Source: Clostridium kluyveri DSM 555
GTDB lineage: Bacteria; Bacillota; Clostridia; Clostridiales; Clostridiaceae
NCBI RefSeq assembly: GCF_000016505.1
Contig: NC_009706.1
Span: 434,001 to 498,000 of the forward strand
Reading direction: 5' to 3'
DNA: 64,000 nt
Made by a program: the position numbers and the translations under genes. This document shows positions 38,418-47,332 of the stretch, piece by piece. Below the pieces are notes generated by a model, which saw nothing but the letters and a program-made list of their open reading frames with translations, was not told the DNA's origin and did not search any database. Positions within the stretch are counted from its first letter, which is position 1; every line of letters starts with the position of its first letter.

Positions 38418-38687
38418 CTATATTTCTATATTTTTCGTTTCACCTTTTAAGCAATTTCCAGCATATGCCCAGCCTTCTTCAGTTTGCATGAATGTTGGAT
38501 ATACATATTCTCTTTTTCTATCAATATATACTTTAATGGGTTGCATTATCTGGATTATATCATTTTCACATACTACAGGTAATGAACGAAGGAAGTAAGC
38601 AATCATTTGAAAATCAACTAAATCTCCAACTTGTAGATAGTCGTTTATATCTCCTTCCCATGCTTGATATGTTTTAACTTTCTTCAT
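38418..38687 (-). CDS. hypothetical protein
   Basis: This 89-residue soluble protein (MKKVKTYQAWEGDINDYLQVGDLVDFQMIAYFLRSLP...) is not recognised. It has an SD-like aggggctg before the ATG on the complement. The tyrosine/tryptophan content and length resemble small phage or sporulation accessory proteins, but I cannot assign it. Confidence 0.55.
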   Translation of the reverse strand: MKKVKTYQAWEGDINDYLQVGDLVDFQMIAYFLRSLPVVCENDIIQIMQPIKVYIDRKREYVYPTFMQTEEGWAYAGNCLKGETKNIEI

Positions 38688-39212
38688 TTTTATCAGCCCC
38701 TATTATGGATTTTTTATAGTACCCTGTTGTATTAATTTTTTAATATCTACAGTTATGTAAAGATATTTTTACTTCTTTATGCTCATAGATATTGTACCAA
38801 ATAATTTCCCATCCTGTATATGCTTTTTTATAATATTTATAATATCCTTCTAATGAATAAATGTTTATTCTTATAAAAGTTGCAATTGAGACAAATGTGA
38901 AGTTAATAATATATCTTTTGAGGTTAATATTATCGATGTATCAAAGAGATTAAAGTGTACTTAGTGTGGGCAGACTAAGTTTAATATTTAAAACATTACA
39001 TACATTTCATTTGAAAGGTACTGTCTAACTAAGTATTTTCAAACAAAAATAGTAGGCATTGGTGCAAAGTTTATTGAATAAGACTTTTCTGGAATTAAAT
39101 ATTTAAAAGAAAGGGTGACGAATGCTGAAACTGTAATTATACATCTAAAATGTGATGGAGAAATTGAAGAAGTTTTAAAAGATGTTAAAAGTATTATGGA
39201 GGAGTAGAAATT
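38688..39212. other. gene-poor interval with fragments
   Basis: A startless minus-strand frame of about 60 codons (roughly 38744-38925, including SLEGYYKYYKKAYTGWEII) looks like a gene remnant. A short plus-strand frame, GTG 39115 to TAG 39207, encodes TNAETVIIHLKCDGEIEEVLKD and ends 5 bases before the next gene. Its upstream part is closed by a stop, so it may be the tail of a lost gene. Nothing else is evident. Confidence 0.4.
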
Positions 39213-39902
39213 ATGACATTAAATTTTTTGGGCAGAGGTTCGGCATTTAATATAAAAGAAGGAAATAATTCGGCTTATATAAAAGAAAATAATAAATTAA
39301 TACTACTGGATTGTGGAGAAAGTGTTTTTGAAAAAATAGTTAGTAAAAACCTCTTAGAAGATATTAGAGATGTTCACGTGTTAATTACTCACCTTGATTC
39401 AGATCATGTAGGTAGCTTAAGTAGTTTAATCTATTATACCAGATATATAAAGCAAATAGTAAGTAATGTTTATTTTCCTGATAGTGATTTATATAATTTA
39501 TTGAAAATACAAGGACACATGGAAGGACAAGATTATAGATTCAATTATATAGATATTGATACAAATACTTCCAGTGAATTTGGTAATATTAGGCCAATAA
39601 AAGTAGAACATATAGAAACGTTGAATTGTTTTGGCTATTTATTGTATGTAAAAGGTAAGTTGATTTGGTATAGTGGTGATTGTAAAAATGTTTCAAATAT
39701 TATTAATGAATATGAAATTGATGAATTTTATCAAGATACCTGTTTGGCTGATTATGAAGGGAACATTCATACATCATTAAGGATATTGTGTGAAACCATT
39801 CCAAAACATAAAAGGAGCAAAATATATTGTATGCATATTGATTGTGAGGAGCTAATTAAAAAAGCAAAACATGAAGGGTTTAATGTTGTTGAAATAAATT
39901 AA
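39213..39902 (+). CDS. MBL-fold metallo-hydrolase
   Basis: This 229-residue metallo-beta-lactamase-fold protein of the RNase Z/PhnP-like small group has the metal motif THLDSDHVGSL near residue 60. Further ligands are in YSGDCKN (near 153), GNIHTS and CMHID near the C-terminus. It begins MTLNFLGRGSAFNIKEGNNS, as in family members that hydrolyse phosphodiesters or act as lactonases; the substrate is unknown. A ggaggag SD precedes the ATG. Confidence 0.85.
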   Translation: MTLNFLGRGSAFNIKEGNNSAYIKENNKLILLDCGESVFEKIVSKNLLEDIRDVHVLITHLDSDHVGSLSSLIYYTRYIKQIVSNVYFPDSDLYNLLKIQGHMEGQDYRFNYIDIDTNTSSEFGNIRPIKVEHIETLNCFGYLLYVKGKLIWYSGDCKNVSNIINEYEIDEFYQDTCLADYEGNIHTSLRILCETIPKHKRSKIYCMHIDCEELIKKAKHEGFNVVEIN

Positions 39903-39987
39903 ATTGCAATTAGGGTGTCTATTTTTTACTTAAATTTATATACTAAATTTAGCAGTACTAAAACTATGAGAATTATTTTATTTAAAT

Positions 39988-40449
39988 TTAGTTTGTTTTT
40001 AAATTGTTTTTTACACTCTTAACCAAGTTAACTATATTCATGTAAGCTTGCTGGGTTCCTTTGGTCACAATGGGTCTACCAAAATTTACCCAATGCAATT
40101 TTCTTGAAGCATATCCACCTATATTCATAAGAAGATTAACAGTTGGCTTGGTATCTACAATAAGAAGTTCATTATTGTTCCCGTGTAAAATAGAGTACAT
40201 ATCCTCAATGGCACGTACAACTAAATTTTGATTGTACTTTCTGGCTAAAGTGTAGACTTTTGCATTAAATTCGTCTTCTCCAATATACATCAACCGTCCG
40301 ATTTGATTTTTTTCAATTTTATCAAAGGTTGGCAAACTAAGTAACTCTTTTTTATTTGGTATTCTATCCACTGGTAATCTATTAATATGTATATTAGCTG
40401 CTACTGACGTAGAGTGAGCTCCTCCTACATCATGGTATATAACTATCAT
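39988..40449 (-). CDS. DUF3189 family protein
   Basis: This 153-residue protein begins MIVIYHDVGGAHSTSVAANIHINRLP, the signature of DUF3189, a Firmicutes family often found near sporulation genes and of unknown function. The conserved GGAHS and later GRLMYIGEDEFNAKVY are present. It is a monocistronic minus-strand gene. Confidence 0.85.
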   Translation of the reverse strand: MIVIYHDVGGAHSTSVAANIHINRLPVDRIPNKKELLSLPTFDKIEKNQIGRLMYIGEDEFNAKVYTLARKYNQNLVVRAIEDMYSILHGNNNELLIVDTKPTVNLLMNIGGYASRKLHWVNFGRPIVTKGTQQAYMNIVNLVKSVKNNLKTN

Positions 40450-40691
40450 AATTATTACATCTACTCTTTTACAATGGATTTTATAAATATATATAGTGTG
40501 TTTATATTGTTAAAAAATATTATATTTATAATGCTTTTTAATTTTCATGCAGGTAAAATATGATAAGACCTGTACCTTGATTAGGGTGCAGGCTTCATCT
40601 TGTAAATATAATTTATTCACTTTCTAGCTATTTCATCACTTCATTATCTAAATTAAAGACAAATTATTTTAATTACTTATAAAAAAAGTGG

Positions 40692-40919
40692 TTAAAATTT
40701 TGGTAAATCCTTTAAATTCTCAACATCCATAATATCAGGATCTGCTACTAGATATTCTCCTCCATCTTTACCCTTAACTACACCAACTCCCTCAATTATA
40801 TGCTCTCTTGCCATCATTATGGCATGATTTAATGGAAGTATTTCACCATTTTCAAGTAAGACATCCGTGATTTTTCCGTCATGATTTTTCTTTATCTTAA
40901 TAATTTTTGAATTTTTCAT
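40692..40919 (-). CDS. DUF3892 family protein
   Basis: This 75-residue protein has the DUF3892 pattern: IIKIKKNHDGKITDVLLENGEILPLNHAIMMAREHIIEGV, then GGEYLVADPDIMDVENLKDLP. Function is unknown. An aggaggac SD lies before the ATG on the complement. Downstream, 40565-40594 can form a weak hairpin (cctgtacc / gggtgcagg). Confidence 0.85.
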   Translation of the reverse strand: MKNSKIIKIKKNHDGKITDVLLENGEILPLNHAIMMAREHIIEGVGVVKGKDGGEYLVADPDIMDVENLKDLPKF

Positions 40920-41338
40920 TATGCAGTCCTCCTACCTCAATAATATGGTTATAGTCATTCAAATATATTTTAATAAAAAACTCGATTATTTATGCAAAAT
41001 TTTTGTTAACTAATAGAGATTTTTCATAAAAGAACATATTTACTTGATGTGAAAACCTGGTGATATAAATGGAGACAGTATATTTAGCTTTTAGTGAATT
41101 GACATATCAACGCAGCAATTATATGATAGTGTTAAACATATGGGTTAAAGTAACATGTTCATTAATTTAAATTATATCTAGATTAAAAATTTCAAAAAGA
41201 AAGGTATGATGTTTTGTGTTAAATATAAATAAATACTCTAAAGTGGCAATTGTAGTAAATGGGGAGGTGTGTGAGGAATAACTATTAGAACCTCCCCTCT
41301 ATAATAAATTTATTTACTTAATATGGGAGGAATAAGAA
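40920..41338. other. intergenic region with a short ORF and an inverted repeat
   Basis: A 20-codon frame at 41218-41280 (GTG start behind aagaaagg; ...NKYSKVAIVVNGEVCEE) is possible but short. The inverted repeat ggggaggt (41261-41268) / acctcccc (41290-41297) spans its end and could be a terminator or attenuator before the next pseudogene. No other gene is visible. Confidence 0.4.
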
Positions 41339-42024
41339 TTGGATAAAATAAATTTATATAATTTGGGTTTAAATGAGAGATATATTCAGGAAACTGAAAT
41401 GTATGAAAAATACCTATATATTGCAAGGGTATCCACTCAGTATAAGGATATGTATAAGATAATTACTGAAAATGGAGAAATATTGGCCAAAGTTTCTGGC
41501 AAATTAATCTATTCATCAGATTCAATTACTGATTATCGGGCAGTTGGAGATTGGGTTTTAGTAGATAGAACCACTGATATAAATGGAAATGCAGTTATTC
41601 ATCGAATTCTTTCAAGAAGAAGTTATTTCGAAAGGAAGGTATCAGGAGCAAAGACTAAGGATACATTACAAATGGTAAAACTATAGCTTTTATTGGCTCA
41701 TCAGATGTTGGTAAGTCTACTCTTATTAATAAGCTTATAGGTAAAGAGTTCTTAAAAACAAATGATGTAAGAAATGATGATAAAGGCAGGCATACCACTA
41801 CTCACAGGAAATTGATTTTAGTTCCTGGTGCTGGAGTTGTAATAGATACTCCTGGAATGAGAGAATTAGGTATAATAAGTGCAGATTTAGATAAATCTTT
41901 TAGTGATATAGAAGAAATAGCTAAAAGGTGCAAGTTTTCAGATTGTCAACATGAAAGTGAACCTAAATGTGCACTAACTGCTAAAAATACTAATTATTAT
42001 ATCATTTGTGAATTATGTAAATGA
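41339..42024 (+). pseudogene. RsgA-like ribosome-assembly GTPase, deleted and frameshifted
   Basis: RsgA is a circularly permuted GTPase that matures the 30S subunit. The first frame (TTG 41339-41686) encodes the OB domain through ILSRRSYFERKVSGAKTKD. The GTPase part continues in another frame: NGKTIAFIGSSDVGKSTLINKL, then DTPGMRELG and the zinc segment CKFSDCQHESEPKC. About 100 residues holding the NKxD (G4) motif are missing between them. The P-loop reads GSSDVGKST where GSSGVGKST is usual. It is a dead paralogue; an intact rsgA is expected elsewhere. Confidence 0.82.
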
Positions 42025-42041
42025 AAAGGAGTGTAAGAATT

Positions 42042-42359
42042 ATGGAGATAAAAGGACTCAACGAATTTCAAAAATCACTAGAAGATATGTCAAAGGAAAT
42101 TGAAGAGTTAGAAAATAAATTAGATGTATCATTTGATAAGTTGTTTAATGAAAGCTTTATGCAGCAGTATACATCTTATAAGACTTGGAATGAATTATTA
42201 AGTAAAAGTGGCTTTGGAGTGAAAAACGATGAGGATTTTAAAAAGATTCCAAATAAAAAATTAAACAGATATATTAGAAAAGTAACATCTTTTAAAAATT
42301 GGGAAGATATGCTTAATAAAGCTACTGAAATTTATATGTATAAACAAATAGGAATTTAA
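42042..42359 (+). CDS. conserved hypothetical protein
   Basis: This 105-residue helical protein starts MEIKGLNEFQKSLEDMSKEIEELENKLDVSFDKLFNESFMQQY. The pattern, with a coiled N-terminus and a C-terminal helix, matches a small conserved family in bacteria and mobile elements. I choose the ATG at 42042 because aaaggagtg precedes it. Function is unknown. Confidence 0.65.
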   Translation: MEIKGLNEFQKSLEDMSKEIEELENKLDVSFDKLFNESFMQQYTSYKTWNELLSKSGFGVKNDEDFKKIPNKKLNRYIRKVTSFKNWEDMLNKATEIYMYKQIGI

Positions 42360-42578
42360 TTTGTTAGTTATCCGAAGGCTGTAATTAGTTAACGCCTCCA
42401 TCTTCTTTAAAGTGGGGTATAAGCACTGCTACGCCCCTGGGTTCTTTCCCTAAAGGATAAGTATTCTAAGTGCTAAAGACACTAAGAATACTGTTAATAT
42501 GGTTCAGATTACGATGCATATTCCTTATAAGTAAACTCCACCTGAGCCTAAGAATCACTTGATATAGAAATATAGCTA
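42360..42578. other. non-coding structured sequence
   Basis: GC-richer than its surroundings, this stretch contains short self-complementary blocks (for example gtattctaagtgctaaag against acactaagaatac at about 42471-42494). It contains no reading frame. It resembles the ends of IS200/IS605-like elements, but no transposase remains. I leave the identity open. Confidence 0.35.
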
Positions 42579-42647
42579 ACGTGAGTTTAATAAAAAATCT
42601 TAGTAATTTTAATGATGTAGGCTTTAAGTATAATTTAAACTCACGTT
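42579..42647. repeat. 69-bp MITE-like element with 13-bp terminal inverted repeats
   Basis: taacgtgagttta (42579-42591) and taaactcacgtta (42635-42647) are perfect inverted repeats flanking an AT-rich core. Each arm ends in TA, as expected for a TA-duplicating miniature element. The right arm overlaps the stop codon of the thioesterase gene. A long-loop terminator is the alternative, but there is no T run. Confidence 0.55.
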
Positions 42648-43068
42648 ATAGTAATGACTGTAATTTTTTAAATAACTCTGTATGCTTTTTCTTCAGATTA
42701 ATTATTTTAAAATTATTATCAACAAAAGTGTGTAGTGTGCTTCCTTTTGCAATTTCCTTTTGGTCATTTTCTCTAATAACGGAATAGTTAAATTTGGCTT
42801 TAACGGGTGTCAATTCTTTAATCCAAGTCTTTATTATTAGTTCATCTTCATATTTTGCTCCCTGTATGTATCTGCAATTACTTTCAATTAGAGGAAACAT
42901 TATGCCGTTTTCTTCTATTTTTGAATAACTTATACCAATATTTTTTATAAATTGTGTTCTAGCCTCTTCAAAGTATATATAATAATTAGAATGATGTACT
43001 ATACCCATTTTATCAGTTTCTACATATCTAACAATCACTTTTGTCTCACTTATATACAAGATTCGCAT
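42646..43068 (-). CDS. YbgC/FadM-like acyl-CoA thioesterase (4HBT hotdog fold)
   Basis: This enzyme hydrolyses acyl-CoA thioesters. It has 140 residues, with the 4-hydroxybenzoyl-CoA thioesterase motif VRYVETDKMGIVHHSNYYIYFEEARTQFI; the aspartate after the first strand is the catalytic residue in relatives. The substrate is unknown. In a butyrate/caproate producer a short- or medium-chain CoA ester is plausible. It is divergent from a TetR gene with a palindromic operator in between, which probably controls both. Confidence 0.88.
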   Translation of the reverse strand: MRILYISETKVIVRYVETDKMGIVHHSNYYIYFEEARTQFIKNIGISYSKIEENGIMFPLIESNCRYIQGAKYEDELIIKTWIKELTPVKAKFNYSVIRENDQKEIAKGSTLHTFVDNNFKIINLKKKHTELFKKLQSLL

Positions 43069-43172
43069 GTCCTTTCTATGATAGAATTATTATATGTAAT
43101 ATTATAACACTTATTATTATTGAAATGAAATTGTAAAAAAATTTAGATCTAGAAGTAGTTTTGTATTAACAT

Positions 43173-43192
43173 AATAGACGGACTGGTCTATT
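43173..43192. promoter_or_regulatory. TetR-type operator palindrome
   Basis: aatagac (43173-43179) and gtctatt (43186-43192) are inverted repeats around ggactg. This is the TAGAC...GTCTA form seen with many AcrR/TetR regulators. It lies between the divergent thioesterase and TetR genes and is probably the autoregulatory site. Confidence 0.75.
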
Positions 43193-43333
43193 GCGAATTA
43201 AGTATATATCTTATTCTTTATTTAAATATTATAGCTAATTTATGTAAAGAGGAAATAGCACGAGATTGAAAGGTATTGCTATTGAAAAACATGATAAGAT
43301 AGCTTATTCTATAGTTGAAAGGAAGAAATGGAT

Positions 43334-43921
43334 ATGGCTAAAAACACAAAAGGGGAACAATCTAGGAATAAGTTAATTAAATGTGCCGCAGGGTTATTTC
43401 TACAGAATGGATACAATGCCACTGGAATTAATGATATTTTAACACGTACAGGACTGCCAAAAGGCTCTTTTTATTTCCATTTTTCAAGTAAAAAAGACCT
43501 GGCAATTAGTGTTTCAACTTATTTTGAAAAAAACATAGAAAAATGGATATCAAAAACTGCGGAGGGGAAAGTATGGGAAGATTTTGTAACAGATTTATTA
43601 GAACAAATGATTGAGGCAGCAAAGAATAATAAACATTTTGGATGTCCTTTTGCTGTATTGGGATTGGAGGCTGCTTTTTCTCAACCCGATATGGCAGAAT
43701 ATTATTTTAAATCTATGAAGAAAATGATAGGTATATTCACCAGGGTTTTTGAATTTTCTGGAATTTCTTCTGATAGGGCATGTATTATTGCAAATCGTGC
43801 TTTTGCTATGTATGAAGGATATCTGGTATATTACAGAATAAGTAAAGACATAAACATATTAAAAATTATGCAAAATGATCTTATAGCACTCTATAAAGAT
43901 TATAAGCAGGCGGAAACGTGA
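43334..43921 (+). CDS. TetR/AcrR-family transcriptional regulator
   Basis: This is a 195-residue repressor. The N-terminal HTH is RNKLIKCAAGLFLQNGYNATGINDILTRTGLPKGSFYFHFSSKKDLAISV. The C-terminal domain resembles the TetR_C_LmrA/YxaF type (HFGCPFAVLGLEAAF). I choose ATG 43334, 8 bases after aaaggaag, over ATG 43328. The likely operator lies 140 bases upstream, shared with the divergent thioesterase. The ligand is unknown. Confidence 0.9.
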   Translation: MAKNTKGEQSRNKLIKCAAGLFLQNGYNATGINDILTRTGLPKGSFYFHFSSKKDLAISVSTYFEKNIEKWISKTAEGKVWEDFVTDLLEQMIEAAKNNKHFGCPFAVLGLEAAFSQPDMAEYYFKSMKKMIGIFTRVFEFSGISSDRACIIANRAFAMYEGYLVYYRISKDINILKIMQNDLIALYKDYKQAET

Positions 43922-43940
43922 TGGGTAAAAATGGTAAATG

Positions 43941-43969
43941 GCCATAAGGTATTTAAAATACCTTATGGC
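43941..43969. terminator. palindromic hairpin after the TetR gene
   Basis: gccataaggtattt (43941-43954) and aaataccttatggc (43956-43969) form a near-perfect palindrome, followed by tataatttattt. It probably acts as a terminator. Confidence 0.7.
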
Positions 43970-44239
43970 TATAATTTATTTAGCATTGATAATGTGGAGG
44001 GTTTTCAACATAATAATACATTATTTAAAATAGTGGAATTAGATATTTAGAATATTAAAGAATGTCATAATTGTGAGAAAATAAAAGCATTTTCACGAAA
44101 TATTAAATGATTGTGAACAGTGGGGCTTGTGTATTATTGATAAATGTGAGTTTATTTGATACAATGTTAACAATATGATTAATTTTTATCATTAGTTTTT
44201 ATGTTTTTATCAATATTATATGAGAGGAGTGTTGTTTTA

Positions 44240-45631
44240 ATGGAAGGACTTATTAATGCATTGAACAGTATAGACAGCATTTTATGGGGTGTGCCCATGA
44301 TTGTCGTACTTTTTGGGACACATATTTTCTTTACTTTCAGAACTGGATTTATCCAAAAGAAAATATTTACAGGAATTAAATTATCTGTTACTAAAGATCC
44401 TGATGGTGAAGGAGATGTATCTCAATTTGGTGCCCTTAGTACTGCTTTAGCAGCCACTATAGGTACAGGTAACATAATTGGTGTTGCAACAGCAGTAACT
44501 TTAGGGGGACCTGGTGCTGTGCTTTGGATGTGGTTTACAGGTGTGTTTGGTATAGCTACGAAATACGCCGAATCTCTTATATCTGTAAAATATAGAGTGA
44601 AAACTGAAGATGGAACTATGCTTGGGGGAGCTATGTATGCCCTTGAAAAAGGACTTAAAATGAAATGGCTCGGGGTAATTTTTTGTATATTTACTGCTTT
44701 AGCTGCTTTTGGAATAGGGTGTTCTACTCAGACAAATGCAGTTGCATCAACTTTACATAATAGCTTTGGAATTCCTACATGGATTTCAGGAATTGTAATT
44801 GCTATTTTTGTAGGTGCTGTTGTTATTGGGGGGGTACAATCTATTACTAAAGTATGTGAAAAGTTAGTACCCTTTATGGCTATATTTTATGTACTAGGAT
44901 GTTTAATTATTTTAGTAATGAATGCAGACGTTTTAGGACAAACAGTTGTTACTATAGTTAAAGCAGCGTTTTCTCCACAGGCTGCAGGAGGTGGGTTTAT
45001 AGGATCTACTGTTGCCATTGCTTGCCGTTATGGTGCTGCAAGAGGTTTATTTTCCAATGAGTCAGGTATGGGTTCTGCTCCTATTGTAGCAGCTGCTGCT
45101 AAAACTAAAAATCCTGTGAGACAGGCCCTTGTGTCTATGACAGGTACTTTTTGGGATACAGTAGTAATATGCTTAATGACAGGACTTGTAATTGTAAGCA
45201 GCGTAATTAAGAATCCTGCTATTGATACAAAGACTTCTTCCCTACTTACAAGTGCTGCTTGGGATCAAATTCCTGTAATAGGCCCGATTATAATAGCCAT
45301 TGCATTAGCTATATTTGCACTTTCTACAGTACTAGGATGGTCTTATTACGGAGAGAGAGCTGCTGAATATTTATTTGGTAAGAAGATTATTAAACCTTAC
45401 AGAGTCGCATGGGTAATAGTAGCCTTAATAGGTACACTTGTAAGTCTTGATCTTGTATGGACAATTGCAGATATATTGAATGCATTGATGGTAATTCCAA
45501 ATGTAATAGCAATGATGGTAATTCCAAATGTAATAGCAATGTTTCTTCTCAGTGGAGTTATTGCAGCTGAAACCAAGAAGTATGTTAACAATCTTGATTT
45601 GCCTTCAGAAGATAAGGAAAAGGTATCTTAA
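44240..45631 (+). CDS. alanine/glycine:cation symporter (AGCS family)
   Basis: This sodium- or proton-coupled amino-acid transporter has about 463 residues and 10-11 membrane segments. Family motifs are GTGNIIGVATAVTLGGPGAVLWMWFTG and YGAARGLFSNESGMGSAP, followed by GTFWDTVVICLMTG. The start is ATG 44240 behind gaggagtg rather than an upstream ATG at 44201. Near the C-terminus the nonapeptide MVIPNVIAM is repeated exactly in tandem, caused by a 27-bp DNA duplication. It lengthens the last helix and may affect function. Confidence 0.92.
   Translation: MEGLINALNSIDSILWGVPMIVVLFGTHIFFTFRTGFIQKKIFTGIKLSVTKDPDGEGDVSQFGALSTALAATIGTGNIIGVATAVTLGGPGAVLWMWFTGVFGIATKYAESLISVKYRVKTEDGTMLGGAMYALEKGLKMKWLGVIFCIFTALAAFGIGCSTQTNAVASTLHNSFGIPTWISGIVIAIFVGAVVIGGVQSITKVCEKLVPFMAIFYVLGCLIILVMNADVLGQTVVTIVKAAFSPQAAGGGFIGSTVAIACRYGAARGLFSNESGMGSAPIVAAAAKTKNPVRQALVSMTGTFWDTVVICLMTGLVIVSSVIKNPAIDTKTSSLLTSAAWDQIPVIGPIIIAIALAIFALSTVLGWSYYGERAAEYLFGKKIIKPYRVAWVIVALIGTLVSLDLVWTIADILNALMVIPNVIAMMVIPNVIAMFLLSGVIAAETKKYVNNLDLPSEDKEKVS
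45488..45541 (+). repeat. perfect 27-bp tandem duplication inside the symporter gene
   Basis: The 27 bases 45488-45514 are repeated exactly at 45515-45541, keeping the frame. With no synonymous differences between the copies, the duplication appears recent. Confidence 0.95.
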
Positions 45632-45864
45632 TTTAAATGTTATTTAGGGAAACCAATATTTTTATAGAAATTTAGAATAAATTGTAATATGATATTGGAT
45701 TGTATTGCAGATATTGATTAAGATTATTATATATTTGCGGAAAATTTTTGAATATGTTATTGTTATTATTGTAGGCATAACATATGTGCATAATAGAATA
45801 CTGACTATATAATTTCGGTTGAACAAATTTTAATTTGATTTCAAGATAAATATGACTTTTAGGG

Positions 45865-45901
45865 TGGAAAGTCCTTTATAGGACTTTCCATTATTTTTTT
45901 A
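45865..45901 (+). terminator. terminator/attenuator just upstream of the antiporter gene
   Basis: tggaaagtcc (45865-45874) and ggactttcca (45881-45890) form a perfect 10-bp stem followed by ttattttttt. It ends only 17 bases before the next start and 230 bases after the symporter stop. It could therefore be a leader attenuator as well as a terminator. Confidence 0.85.
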
Positions 45902-45917
45902 AATTTAGGAGGTAGCT

Positions 45918-47099
45918 ATGGAAAAAGCATTGTTAAATATTGTATTGATACTTGTATTTACAAAAATAGGAGGAATAATAAGCAGAAGGATGAAAATGCC
46001 GGAAGTGTTGGGGGCATTAATTGCAGGTGTGATACTTGGACCGGTTGTATTAAATATTGTACAGTATGATGATAATATAAAATTGCTTTCAAACCTTGGA
46101 GTAATTTTACTTATGTTTCTTGCGGGACTGGAGACTAATGTAGAAGAATTTAAACAAGCTGGATTGTCATCATTTATAATTGCAGTGGGGGGAATAATAC
46201 TTCCACTCGTTTTGGGGACTTTAGGGGCGTATATGTTTTTCAGTGATTTTTGGGAGAATATATTTGTAGGAGTTATTCTAACTGCTACCAGCGTGAGTAT
46301 TACAGCAGAAACTCTTAAAGAGCTTGGAAAACTAAATACAAGAGCGGGCATAAATATTCTTGGAGCAGCAGTAATAGATGATATTCTCGGGCTTATACTT
46401 ATATCTATAGTCCTTGCGGTAGCACAAACCTCCGGTTCAAATACTGAGGTTTCAAGTACATTGTCAATTGTATATGTATTTGTAAAAGTAATTTTATTCT
46501 GTGTGGCTTCTATAATTGCAGTGGCATATATGCCAAAATATATGAATAAATTCAAGAGTTATATAAAACCGGGAAGAGAATTTTTTACATTTTCTATAGC
46601 ATTTGCCGTACTCATAGCATATATTGCTGAAATTTTAGGTATAGCAGCTATTACCGGGGCGTATATAGCTGGACTCATACTTTCATCATTTGTTCATAGA
46701 GAATATTTAGAGAGAAATGTAAAAGCAATCTCATCAGGTTTTTTATCTCTTATATTTTTTGCAAGTGTTGGAATTGAAGCAAACTTGCAAGGATTAACTT
46801 TAGAAGTAGTTCTTATTACTCTAGTTATGTTTGTCATAGCAGTTATTGGTAAGGTAATAGGATGCGGTGCTGCTGCTAGACTTATGAAGATGAGTAAAAG
46901 TGAATCTGTTCAAATTGGAGCTGGAATGATCTCAAGAGGGGAAGTAGCAATTATTACTGCAAATATAGGTCTTCAAAAGGGGATAATTTCAGAGGAAATA
47001 TTTCTTCCAACTTTAATTGTTGTGATATTGACTACGATTATAACACCTATTCTACTCAAATTATCTTTTTCTCATAAAAGAATGGCCAAATTGCATTGA
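45918..47099 (+). CDS. cation:proton antiporter (CPA2, NapA/GerN-like)
   Basis: This Na+(K+)/H+ antiporter has 393 residues and about 12 membrane segments. The N-terminal MPEVLGALIAGVILGP block is typical of CPA2. The paired aspartates of electrogenic members are visible in LGAAVIDDILGLIL (near residue 155). It has no C-terminal TrkA-N domain, as in NapA and the spore germination antiporter GerN. The SD is taggaggt. A hairpin terminator sits directly upstream. Confidence 0.9.
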   Translation: MEKALLNIVLILVFTKIGGIISRRMKMPEVLGALIAGVILGPVVLNIVQYDDNIKLLSNLGVILLMFLAGLETNVEEFKQAGLSSFIIAVGGIILPLVLGTLGAYMFFSDFWENIFVGVILTATSVSITAETLKELGKLNTRAGINILGAAVIDDILGLILISIVLAVAQTSGSNTEVSSTLSIVYVFVKVILFCVASIIAVAYMPKYMNKFKSYIKPGREFFTFSIAFAVLIAYIAEILGIAAITGAYIAGLILSSFVHREYLERNVKAISSGFLSLIFFASVGIEANLQGLTLEVVLITLVMFVIAVIGKVIGCGAAARLMKMSKSESVQIGAGMISRGEVAIITANIGLQKGIISEEIFLPTLIVVILTTIITPILLKLSFSHKRMAKLH

Positions 47100-47332
47100 A
47101 GCAGTTACATATGAGTGACTGCTGTGTGCAAAGTATGGAATTATTGATTGTGGATAACTATTTGGGCAGTGATATCATCACTTCTTGAATAGTTATTTTA
47201 TATAAATATTATAAAAAATAATTGCATTAATTTCTATAAAAACTATTAGATATGGATTTAATGTTATATTGTATTGATTTATTTGTTATAATTACAATGT
47301 AGGAAAGATTTTTTAAAGGTGGAGATAATTAA

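Noticed and set aside
42581-42787. Plus-strand frame across the inverted repeat and the thioesterase 3' end
   Set aside because: Mostly antisense to the thioesterase, low-complexity translation, no SD.
45905-46555. 216-codon antisense frame over the antiporter gene
   Set aside because: Threonine/isoleucine-rich shadow of a membrane protein gene; no SD and no domain.
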